Shown here: positions 22,210-31,884 of the stretch, piece after piece
Layout: each line of letters opens with the position of its first letter
Numbering within the stretch: the stretch's first letter is position 1
Assembly: GCF_000003195.3 (NCBI RefSeq)
Contig: NC_012878.2
Span: 11,119,906-11,183,905, forward strand
Source of the DNA: Sorghum bicolor
Taxonomy: Eukaryota > Streptophyta > Magnoliopsida > Poales > Poaceae
Direction of reading: 5' to 3'
Length of the DNA: 64,000 nt
Notes under the pieces: model-generated
Database searches by the model: none
What the model was told of the DNA's origin: nothing
The model's input: the letters and a program-made list of their open reading frames with translations, nothing else
Made by a program: the position numbers and the translations under genes

Positions 22210-25160
22210 CCAATGTCTAAAACCGATACAAATGATCATCGTTGTTTGGAATAAGAGTTTCATTGACGTTGAAGTGAAACTCGTCGTTTGGATTGATCAC
22301 TTGCTTGCGGAGAAATCATGCTATCGTCTCTTGGATAGCTTTGATTCGGTCTTTTTGCATGAACTTTTCCCTCAACCATTCCGTCTTTAATTTGAAATAA
22401 ATAAAAAAAGTATTAGTTATCTAAGTTATTCAATATAATTCACTAGATAATGAAAAGAGACATGTAACATACTCTGAGCGTCTCTGTGGGTGTTTGATTG
22501 ACTTGTGCCATAATGAATTTGCACACGTAATATGCACATAGGTTGTTCCCCCTTCTTGTCTTAAACACCACTGTACGATATATATAAAAAATATTCATGA
22601 CCACGACAATAAGAAGGCTAAAATTTAGCGAAAGTTTGCTAGCTAGTAAAACTTACTTGTGGATGAATTATATTAAGCGGCGCTTTACAACCACTGAGAT
22701 GTTCACGGTCAATAAATCTTTCCCAAACCCTACACACAGCCATTGTGGATTGTGAACTAATAATTACAGAGTCATATCATGATATTCTTCTAGCTGAGAT
22801 CGATATTACGTACCTTTGAATAATGTTTATCATTTGTTGATAATTTTCTTGTGGTTTTCTCATTGAGTCAAAGATTATCAACCGGTTCTTGGGAATTTAA
22901 ATGACCATGAGTATCCAGTGAAAGCTGTTTACACACACATATATATAGTCAGGGTCAGGTGAAAGCCCAAGTTTGGTTTTGGTAATTAATGACACCAAGT
23001 TGCTAATGCCTTGTGTTTAAGTGATTTGAGTTAGGCATAGCAACACATGTGATGAAGGTGCATGGTTTTGGAAAGGTGGCCACATGATCATAAAGGGATA
23101 AAGCATGAAGTGAAGATCATGGTGATAGATGAGGAGCAAAGTTATCAAGGCAAAGGTATAAACGTAGGGTTTTACTTTTGCCGGTCTAAGATGAGTAGAG
23201 AAGTGATTGACCGGATTTAGGATAGATAGCTGACTATCAAGAGGGGAAATCACGGTCATCTCTCGAATCAAGTGCTACTAGGTCTACATCTTGAGCATAT
23301 GCATTAGGATCTAGTAAAGTGCTAACTTAACTCCTTTGGGTGAAAATGTTTGTGAAAAGCTAACACACATGCACTTTGGTGGTGGACATTTGTTGGTGTT
23401 AGCACATTTACAAAGCTCGGCGGGATTCGGCACTTTTGAGAAAATTAAAGTGTATATTTTCCATTGCACCGGTGGGAAATTTGGAGAAGTCGTGGGAGTG
23501 TTTCTTGCTCACCGGACGCTGGCCTTGGAGGCATCGGACGTAGAGGCTGTGCGTCCGGTGTGCAGTAGTGCTTGGCTCTGCTAGGTTAGGCACCGTACGC
23601 TAGGCACCGGACGCAGGAGAGATCCTGTTGGCGCGTCCGGTGTGACTTGTCTTCAGTTGGTGTGTTTGACTGGAAGCACCGGACGCTCAAGGCGCGTCCG
23701 GTGAGGAGAGTCTGGTGCTCTGTGCTTCTGCAATGCTCTCTAGGTTTAAGACCGGTGAGCACCAGACGGTCCAGTGCTTAGCATCTGGTGACCCTGCAAG
23801 TTTGCAGACTTCTCTGTGTTTAAGACCGGTGTGCACCGGACGCGTTCGGTGCTCACTTGGTCGCGTCCGGTGGTCCGCAGGTGACCGTTAGAGTTTGACG
23901 CGTGAGTTTCAAAGGAGGACATGTGGCCAACCCCTGAGCACCGGACGTTGGGGTTCGAGTGTCCGATGATCACTTGGTAGCGTCCGGTGCCCCCGATTTC
24001 AGCCCAGTGAAAGTGGCCAATGGCTAGCTCTTTGAGGAAGCTTATAAATAGAAGGTGGCCGGCTTTGGGAGGTTCACTCTTGCACATTTGATTACTTGAG
24101 GCATCCATTGAGCTAGAGAACACTCCCTCCACTCATCTCCTTGCTTGATTGCTAATCCTAGTGAGATTGAGTGAGATTCAAGTGTATTGCTTTGAGAGTT
24201 GCATTTAGTGGCACTGATTCTTGAGTTTGCTGCATATTTCTTGTTACTCTTGGGTGTTTCCCGACGCCCTAGATGGCTTGGAGCAGCGGTGGTGTTGAGC
24301 TCGTGATTGGAGATTGTTTCGAGCCTCACCAAGTGATTTGTGAGGGGTTCTTGAGCCTTCCCCGCGGGAGATCGCAATTGGCTACTCTAGTGGATTGCTC
24401 GTGGCTTGGAGGATCCCCATCTTGTGAGTGGATGTGCGGCACCTGCTGAGGGTTTTGCTTTGGAGTGCCAATTAGCTCGTGATCCATCAAGTGGGTGTAT
24501 CGCCGCAACGAGGACTAGCTTGCCGGGAAGCAAGTGAACCTCGGTAAAAAATCTTGTGTCATCTCTTGCCGAGGATTCTCTTGTAATTTTGATTGATTGA
24601 TTGGATATATTTCTACTCTACAACGTTGGTATAACAATCACTCCCCTCTCCTTTACTTATGTGCATACCTTGCTAGTTGTGTAGCTTAGCTTTCTTGTTG
24701 TAACTAATGTTTAGCTTTCTTTCTAGACTTGTGTAGGTGGCTTGCATAGCTTAGTTGTGCTAGTGCTAGAATAGCTTCGCCTTTTGTTTTACTAATCAAC
24801 TTGTCTAGTTGAAGTTTGTAGAAAATTTAAATAGGCTATTCACCCCCCTCTAGCCATTTGGACCTTTCATCAGGCCTATATATAACTATATAAAACTCGT
24901 CTCGAGTAATAATAAGTAAAATAAAATGTGCATGCACTTAATAACTATATAACTCACTTAAAGTTGAAGGGGAAGAGTATATTTTGTTTTTATTTTTGGT
25001 TCACAAAGAACCTCATAAGATTGGTGCAGACTTCTGTCTCATGAGATGCTGTCCACACTACCTGCGGAGCCTTGAAAACAATATAAGGGTCAACAAACCC
25101 AATACTATTGTCATTTCTGATTCTGAGCTCTCTCATTTGGTGCCTGCATATATACATACA
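22210..25160 (-). pseudogene. Ulp1-like (C48) protease remnant of the CACTA element, split by a solo LTR
   Basis: Translated fragments in minus-strand order: RNDNSIGFVDPYIVFKAPQV (about 25120-25060), then past the solo LTR HWILMVI and IIFDSMRKP..YQQMINIIQ (22925-22815), VWERFIDREHL (about 22725), GNNLCAYYVCKFIMAQVNQT (about 22550-22480) and EWLREKFMQKDRIKAIQETI (22380-22315). The His (HW), Asp (FDS) and Cys (AYYVC) match the order of the catalytic triad in Ulp1-type deSUMOylating proteases that grass CACTA elements often carry. Introns separate the pieces. In-frame stops (for example after HWILMVI and after QETIA) and the 1.9-kb insertion show it is dead. Exon borders are approximate. Confidence 0.65.
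22955..24874 (+). mobile_element. SIRE/Maximus-type solo LTR with 5-bp target duplication
   Basis: LTR 22960-24869 (1,910 bp), from TGAAAGCCCAAGTTTGGTTT to GCCATTTGGACCTTTCA, flanked by TCAGG on both sides (22955-22959 and 24870-24874). Start and end are typical of SIRE-lineage copia LTRs. Bases 23510-24000 hold a dense cluster of CACCGGACG and CGTCCGGTG motifs. It sits inside the Ulp1-like gene of the CACTA element. No internal domain remains. Confidence 0.92.
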
Positions 25161-25179
25161 AATCCTAAGTGTGTAAGGA

Positions 25180-26955
25180 TTATATACATATAATTAAAGA
25201 AGGTAGAAGTTTAATAAAAAGAAAGAAATACTTACAGACAAAAGCAGCTGACAAGAGATTTGTCGAGAGCGTCGAGGTGACATAATTGGTGCAATTCTCA
25301 TACCCTTTGTACGTGAGGACATGCCATGATGGTTGCCTGGCCAACAAATAAAGCTGCTCATCAATATTTTCATCACCCTGACATTTTTTGCGCAACCAAT
25401 CGCCAAAAGTTTTCATGTGCTGACGCATTATCCAAGCATCATTCTTCCCGAGCCACTGGGATCGTAGGAAATCTTTGTGTACCTCAACATATGGTTCCAC
25501 CAATGAGGAGTTCTGGAGAACTGTGTAGTGTGCTTTATTGAAGTAATCGTCTCCCGTACCAATATATGTTTTCTTCCCAAGTGTTCCCTTTCCGCTGAGT
25601 CTGCCCTCGTGTCGAGATTCAGGAATGCCAATTGGGTCAAGGTCTGGAATAAAGTCAACACAAAACTCTATGACCTCCTCTGTTCCGTAGCCCTTGGTAC
25701 TGCTTCCTTCTGGCCAGGAACGACTATGGACATATTTCTTTAGGACACCCATGAATCTCTCGAAGGGGAACATGTTGTGTAGGAACACAGGACCGAGAAT
25801 ACGAATCTCTTTGATCAGATGAACTAGGAGGTGTGTCATGATATCGAAGAAGGATGGAGGGAACACCAACTCAAAGCTGACGAGACATTGAACGACATCA
25901 TTCTACAGAGTAGCTAGTTGCTCTGGATTGATTGCCTTCTGAGAAATTGCATTGAGGAATGCACATAGCTTTACGGTGGCTAGACGTACGTGTGGAGGTA
26001 AAATTCCTCTTCAAACCACCGGCAACAATTGCGTTATTAGAACGTGACAGTCATGGGGACTTTAAGTTTAGGAATTTCTTCTCTGGCACATTAATTATTC
26101 TCTTGATATTGGAGGAGAATCCAGATGGGACCTTGATGCTGCTAAGACATTCAAACATGCTTTCCTTCTCTTCTTTGCTCAGAGTGTAGCTAGCAGGACT
26201 TAAGTAATGACGTCCATCATCTGTCTTTTCTGGATGCAGGTTGTCTCGTTCTTTTATGTGCTGCAAGTCTTGTCGTGCTTCAAGTGAATCCTTAGACTTC
26301 CCGTAGACACCCATGAATCTGAGCAAGTTCACACAAAGATTCTTTGTCAGATGCATCACGTTGATCACGTTGCGGACCTCTAGGACATTCCAGTAAGGTA
26401 GCTCCCAAAAGATGTACCATTCTTTGCCTTCCATTGCAGCAATTCCAGTGTGGTACCCAACTTTTTTTGCCCATCTTCAGCGGTGGGATATAGCGATTTC
26501 CTGTGGTCCTCTAGCATGCGCTTGAACTTGGCTTTCTCTCTATCACTTTCACATTCTCTTTGTGCATCACGGATGGCATCACTAAAAGCATCATTGCCCC
26601 GATCATCTTCTGTCGCTACCTCTTCTTCATTATCTCCCCCCATTGCAACATCATTGAAGCCACTATACTGAGCAATAATGTTGGCGTGGTCCAATTCTTC
26701 TTCTTCACCATCATTTATTATAATCCCGCTTTCTCCATGCTTAGTCCAAAAGTTTGGTACGAAACCAGACTTTAATAAGTGCGAATGAAGAGTTCTTGAG
26801 TTAGAATATTCTGTCAAATTCTTGCACACGGCACATGGACAACACATGAAACCGTCCCTCTTATTTGTCTCGGCCACATTTAAGAAATAATGCACGCCAT
26901 TAATGAACTCTTTGGAGCGCCGATCGGCATTATACATCCAATTACGTGTTACCAT
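25180..26955 (-). pseudogene. CACTA TNP2-type transposase, catalytic core deleted
   Basis: From ATG 26955 the N-terminus (MVTRNWMYNADRRSKEFING, CPCAVCKN) matches the transposase-associated domain PF13963. After an acidic linker it reaches QKKLGTTLELLQWKAKNGTS (about 26430). There the coding signal shifts frame into the far end of the transposase (VRNVINVMHLTKNLCVNLLR), so most of the Transposase_21 domain, including its catalytic residues, is missing. The DUF4218 part follows (FPPSFFDIMTHLLVHL, FPFERFMGVLKKYVH). Between these lie a frameshift in a run of C near 26057, a TGA near 26015 and a TAG near 25908. A full protein would cut and paste CACTA ends; this one cannot. Confidence 0.82.
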
Positions 26956-27050
26956 CTGCATTAAATATAACATATATATTATGAAAACCATGCACACATA
27001 TAGTTTCTCATCTTATTGCACAACATGTCTAACACACATAGTTGATTAGT

Positions 27051-27559
27051 TCAAGCAAGCTTGGCTACAACAAATACAATCGCAACTAGCACTAAAAAAA
27101 CTAAAACTAAAATACACTTAAGCAACATAATTAGTTCGTGTCCGATCCCAACTATAATAGATAGATCATTTGCTTGATCAACATCATTGAACTCCTTTCG
27201 CCGGCTCACTGCCTCATCACCTTCAGCCTCAACCACCTGTGCAAAAGATTTCTTAATGCGTTGAATGTATTCTTCCTCCCAGTACCAACCTGTACATCCG
27301 CTCCGTCCCACTGAAATTAAAAGAGAGAATCAAAAGTTTAATTAATATCATTAAAAAAATAAGCACATATATAAGCAAATGTCTGGAAATAACTCACATT
27401 ACGATCCGGACACTTGTAGAATATACGACCCTTGTTTACTCCCTCTTTCGACACTTTGTACTCCATCACAATCTTCTGCCCACACTTGCTACAAGTAATG
27501 AGAGGAAGTTTCGGCCGGTATCGCTTTTGAACCCGTTGAGACCCGGTCACGGTTGCCAT
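27051..27559 (-). CDS. GRF-type zinc-finger protein of the CACTA element
   Basis: Two exons. Exon 1 is 27559-27403 and exon 2 is 27310-27051, using donor GTAATG and acceptor TTTCAG. This choice keeps the frame and supplies the fourth zinc ligand, giving 138 residues. A second possible donor (GTGAGT at 27397) would lose the frame. The finger has C-S-K-C, then GRIFYKCP, then SGC..WYWEEEY, matching zf-GRF. The C-terminus has a hydrophobic helix (about residues 112-135). Such small GRF-membrane proteins commonly accompany CACTA transposases in grasses; their role is unknown. No stop interrupts it, unlike its neighbours. Confidence 0.65.
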
Positions 27560-27831
27560 CTACTATCCATACTCAATTTTTAAACAATTATAAATTCCAC
27601 ATTTACTAGTAAACATGTATGATTAAAGAAGAACCTAATAATATCCTTTATTTGTCTAGTTACTTCAACAAATCTTTTAAATTATACAATGGACATTATG
27701 TAGTAATAAAAACTTATCAAGTGATATTAACAAAGCAATTAATTTGAACTATCCTACTTTCTAAGATCATAAAAATATACTATAATTCATTCTTGCAAAC
27801 TACATTAATACTAGGTCAACCATGAAATATG

Positions 27832-27863
<32 letters not shown>
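27832..27863. repeat. (TA)n microsatellite
   Basis: Two ATATATATAT runs separated by ACAT inside the CACTA element. Confidence 0.8.
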
Positions 27864-28104
27864 GGATACTAATTCAAGTGAATGATTCAAAATAACAAAG
27901 TGGATTTGAGCTAAAAATAATAGGAAAATCACAAGCCAAAAACATCATGACAAAGACAAGAAAGGATGCAGTTAGTCACCTCCAAGCACGAAGAGACGAT
28001 GACGGAGTCGAAGAAGATCAACGATGGGCGTCGGAGATGAAGAACAAAAGAAGACCAAGCAAGAACAAGCTCCAACAACAACAATGGTGCTCTCGGTTTT
28101 GAAT

Positions 28105-28545
28105 GGGCAGAGGGGAGGAGGTAGCCGGCCTATGAACCGGACCTTTAGCACCGGTTCATAACACGAACCGGTGCTAAAGGGTGCTTTAGCACCGGTGTGA
28201 GTTATGTTCCGGTGCTAGAGGCTTGACCTCGGCCATGGCTCTGGCCGGTGCTAAAGGGGACCCTTTAGCACCGGTTGGTAACACGAACCGGTGCTAAAGA
28301 GTCCCTGCCCCGACAGCACCTGTTCAGTAGCCATTGGGCAGGACCCCCTTTAGCACCGGTTGGTAACACGAACCGGTGCTAAAGAGTCCCTGCCCCGACA
28401 GCACCTGTTCAGTAGCCATTGGGCAGGACCCTTTAGCACCGATTTGTGTTACGAACCGGTGTTAGGACCTTTAGCCCCGGGCAAAAAAAAGACCAAGGTT
28501 TTTGGCGATTTTGGGCATCGACCAATGCCTCGTTCTGTAGTAGTG
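28105..28545. repeat. Right subterminal and terminal repeats of the CACTA element
   Basis: Repeated near-perfect palindromes of the form CTTTAGCACCGGTT...AACCGGTGCTAAAG. An approximately 85-bp unit (palindrome plus GAGTCCCTGCCCCGACAGCA) occurs twice in tandem between about 28260 and 28430. The outer end is GTAGTAGTG, next to the CCT duplication. Confidence 0.8.
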
Positions 28546-28548
28546 CCT

Positions 28549-29282
28549 GCAGCAAGGCATGCATATCATTCGACCTTATGCACTAATAAAAGGATGGAAT
28601 ATATCTTTTATGTTGTTTGATGCAAGTGCTTGGTGATCATTGCCTTGGTGGAATTTGTGTCCTATGTTGGATTATTTACAGAGATGAATTTTGAACTTTG
28701 AAATATAAATATGCCATTCAGATTCCACACTGATGTTCTGTGGCCATTGATGTCTTTTGACAAAGTTGTCATCAGTTGTATATGCTCCATAAGGTTCCTT
28801 TCGATTTGATTTTCATCAAGATTGATTTGATTTGCATCATAATTGTCCATATATATTCTTTGCAATTCACAAGCATAAACCTACTACAACTTACAATTCT
28901 ATCATAACCGCACTCGTGCACATATTCGACATTCACACGTATCTATTACACACACGAGGAATGAGAAAAATATTTTAAAATGCTTCTTATATATACAGGT
29001 CTACGATGTGATGACTGATGTAACGAGGTGAGGTAATGTATGGAGTCGGCCCACACTGGTCGTTGTGAACTTGTGATATGATCGATTCGATTTCGAGTCC
29101 TAAACGGTTCCAAGTTTTGCACCGCTCCTGATCCGTACAGAATTCAGTGTTCCAAACTCCTCGTTGTCATCGTATAATTCAGTAATACCCAGGTATTCAT
29201 ATATGGTAACATGCAACTAGCTGCTTTCCGTTTTGAAAGTCGCCTGTGTAGTCGACGATCGATCGAGAGAGAGAGAGAGGCC
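28549..29282 (+). other. Intergenic DNA and likely upstream region of the coiled-coil gene
   Basis: No element recognised. Close to the next gene there is a TATA-like CATATATGG (29199-29207) and a GA microsatellite (29264-29280) just before the ATG, a common 5' leader feature in plants. Confidence 0.4.
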
Positions 29283-29711
29283 ATGACGTCGTGTTGGTCA
29301 TCGGTGCTGTCGGTCCTCGGTAGCTACGCAGAGGACGACGACCCGGACATGGAGAAGGGGGGAGAGAAAACGTCGGCGATGCTGCACCGCAGGCTGCTCG
29401 CCGGCTGGGCAGCCGCGGCGTCGGAGAAGGAGGAGGCCAAGAACCTGACGGCAGAGGTGCGGGCGCTGGAGCGCGCGCTGGCGGCGGCCAGCACCTCGCG
29501 GGAGGCGGCCGAGGCGAAGCGGCGGGACGCGGAAGCGCGCGCCGAGGCGGCCGAGGCCGAGCTGCGGGCGGCCACGGCGCGCCAGGATGCCCAGGTGGAC
29601 GAGCTCCGACGCGCGCTCGACGCGCAGGAGGACAGGGACGCGCGCATCCGGGAGCTCGAGGACCGGATACGGGACCTCAACAACGCCACCAGCAAGTGGC
29701 GATTGTTCTAG
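29283..29711 (+). CDS. Small Ala/Glu/Arg-rich coiled-coil protein, 142 residues
   Basis: Single-exon frame with strongly GC-rich third positions, unlike the AT-rich surroundings, as in many grass genes. I chose ATG 29283 (context GAGGCCATGA) over the in-frame ATG at 29211, because the latter encodes a region that reads like leader and contains the GA repeat. Residues 1-20 are hydrophobic and Ser-rich, 18-30 are acidic, and about 45-135 form a predicted long coiled coil (EEAKNLTAEVRALERALAAA, VDELRRALDAQEDRDARIRE). No catalytic domain. I do not recognise the family; a structural or adaptor protein is possible. The GC-rich open frames on the opposite strand are shadows. Confidence 0.6.
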   Translation: MTSCWSSVLSVLGSYAEDDDPDMEKGGEKTSAMLHRRLLAGWAAAASEKEEAKNLTAEVRALERALAAASTSREAAEAKRRDAEARAEAAEAELRAATARQDAQVDELRRALDAQEDRDARIRELEDRIRDLNNATSKWRLF

Positions 29712-31101
29712 CCTATGCAACAACGCCACCATCTCCGGTTGCAATTGCAACGAAACCGAGACACGGATTGGATTGGCAGCCGCGTGTGTGATTCTTACAG
29801 CATTGGATTATATACTTTTTTTTCTTAATTAACGGTGTTTCCTTCCCCGAAGGCTGTGAAGTTATATTCTAGCCAAGATTTGATGGATGGGATTATTTGT
29901 GCTTACCCGACGCGACGAGTTCTGGGTTTAGGGTTTTGCATTGAGTTCATTAGATTTGAGGGTTTACCGTAATCCGAGATTTTTATGTATATAATATAAT
30001 ATAAATGATTGGTCAAGCAATCTAGACCATTGATTCACTTGAGCCTCTTGATTGATTTCGATTCTTAATTTGCGTTAACAGATTTATTTTAACGATGAAA
30101 TAGAAATATTTATCCTAGCATCTACATCCAAGTTGAGAAATTAGTACTCCTAGATTGGTTGATAAACTACTGTGGCCATTCCTCAAATTCTATGAAGAGG
30201 CAAGTGACCTAACTTTTTTTGTTACTGTTGATTGTCCTAGTTAACTTGAGAAGGATGATTAATTTGATCAGATTTTTGTTGTGCATTGCATTTTGGTCAC
30301 GACAAGAACCTGTTTTCCTTTTTTACTGAACTTGGGGGAGGGAAGAAGATTACGGCGTTTTGCACTAGCGTCGTGATTGATGGGGGAAAAAGTGACAAAA
30401 AAAAAATTCTAATTGATTGTTGTTGCTACACTGAACGAATCACAAAATTTAATCCGGAAAAAGACACTACAGTACGTCAGGTACCAATGACTAGCAACGG
30501 CCGCAATGGTAAAAAAACGGAGACTACATCATGCGTGTCTTAGCCGTTTGGTTCCTTTGCTAAATTTTAGTCACATAAAATTATTTTAACTACTCTTAGA
30601 TGACTAGTGAAACTAAATTATTTTAGCTCATGTTTAATCAATGTATTCATTTAACTTAAGTGATGGCAGTTCTCTGCGATGTGTGCTCCATTAAGATAAC
30701 CAAGTTTTATCTCGAGCCCTTAGTTTATAAACAGCTCCATACACTTCCACTCCATCAGTTTATTATAAAAGTATATATATTTCTAAAAGAGAATGTTCGT
30801 CAGCCAGGACAGTCATGCCTTGCTGAACGGCAGATTACAGGTTACTTCTTGATGAACGGCAGTCAGCATCGAGGGCCAACCTGTTAAACCAGGAATAACC
30901 GACAGTGACTGCCCAGTTCAAACTTTAAAGCTTGAAAACAACATACACATATATCTTTGCAATAAAGTCAAACTTGAGGTTTCTCTATTTGCTAGTACTA
31001 CTATTTTACAGCTAAACCAAAACGGACACTTTTTTGTGCCCACTTGGCTGCTACTTATACTCCATAAGAGCACACCATATAAATCCATAATAAGGTTTTC
31101 A
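29712..31101. other. Intergenic DNA between two genes
   Basis: AT-rich. A stretch at 30543-30640 (CCGTTTGGTTCCTTTGCTAA) resembles one end of a Tourist-type MITE, but I find no matching second end. The part next to 31101 is expected to hold the 3' UTR of the TBL gene on the minus strand. Confidence 0.4.
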
Positions 31102-31884
31102 TCAATCCAGGGCCATCTTCATAACAAGATCATTCCACGCATCAATGGGGCCTGGCACACACCAGTGCAAGCAATCATTTTGAACGGGAGTGGATTCCGT
31201 GCTGCCCTTTGCAAAGGGATAGGGTGTTCTGTAAGGCCCAACGTGACCGTCCGGTCTCAAGAACGAGAGGCTGTAGGTATCCATGAGTCTCAGCCTATCC
31301 GCATCCACCGAACCCCTAAGCGCAGCTGCAGCCTTGTTAAAGGATTCAAGCTCGATTTGCCTCATGACACGCTCGATGTATCCCTCTCTGTACTCTCCCT
31401 TCTTGTAGGGCAATTCCCTGGAACAAGACCCACCGTTAAACCACTCTCCATTCTCGAAGTGATCAGGTGACCAGGTCCTGAAGAAAACTACTGGCTTGTG
31501 TTTTGCTGAGATGATGAACTTGAAAACATTTTGTAGAGTTTTCCGATACAGGTGCTCAAAACCGAGTTCAGCGAGGTTCTTGTTCTGAGAATTATGACAA
31601 CCAACCACAGCACCATTCTCCCAGTAGACCGCTACCTTCAGAAACCATTGTCCACCAGAAATAATAATATAGTCAAAGCTCTCATACTGACTTGTCCAGC
31701 TAGCATCAAGTATGTCAAGGTGGAGCTGTATTTCAGAGGTGGATACACCATTCTCATTCTCAAAAACATCAGATTTGATGAGGAAAGGAGCCCAGACAAT
31801 GGACACTGTGAAGTTGTAGGATTGGAAGTGCCATCTCCTGTTTTTGAATTCCTTATCATGGTAAACCTCAACAGGTTCTTCAGC
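31102..31884 (-). CDS. TBL exon 3 (residues 156-415), with DxxH motif and stop
   Basis: Acceptor TTTAG|GCTGAAG, 260 codons then stop. Contains the family block [13 protein letters not shown] and the C-terminal [10 protein letters not shown]. The separating intron 2 (31885-32383, 499 bp) shows no inserted element. Confidence 0.88.
   Translation of the reverse strand, partial: AEEPVEVYHDKEFKNRRWHFQSYNFTVSIVWAPFLIKSDVFENENGVSTSEIQLHLDILDASWTSQYESFDYIIISGGQWFLKVAVYWENGAVVGCHNSQNKNLAELGFEHLYRKTLQNVFKFIISAKHKPVVFFRTWSPDHFENGEWFNGGSCSRELPYKKGEYREGYIERVMRQIELESFNKAAAALRGSVDADRLRLMDTYSLSFLRPDGHVGPYRTPYPFAKGSTESTPVQNDCLHWCVPGPIDAWNDLVMKMALD

Larger units (their letters stand above)
21685..28548 (-). 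mobile_element. CACTA (En/Spm) transposon with decayed genes and a nested solo LTR
   Basis: The element runs from CACTGGTGTAGGACGGGGCA (21688) to TCGTTCTGTAGTAGTG (28545, rc CACTACTACAGAACGA). The two ends are imperfect inverted repeats and are flanked by the 3-bp duplication CCT (21685-21687 and 28546-28548). Both subterminal regions carry many TTTAGCACCGGTT-type repeats in both orientations. All recognisable genes read leftwards: GRF finger, transposase, Ulp1-like protease. The transposase is broken, so the copy is non-autonomous. Confidence 0.9.

Noticed and set aside
29298..29750. Minus-strand frames of 150 and 123 codons opposite the coiled-coil gene
   Set aside because: Shadows of a GC-rich coding frame. 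Composition follows the complementary codons.
30543..30640. Tourist-type MITE
   Set aside because: Only one TIR-like end seen (CCGTTTGGTTCC). No inverted partner or TAA/TTA duplication.
31102..31806. TBL as a 3'-only gene fragment
   Set aside because: The frame extends to an acceptor at 31884, and two further exons join in exact phase, including a membrane-anchor exon at 43601-43787.
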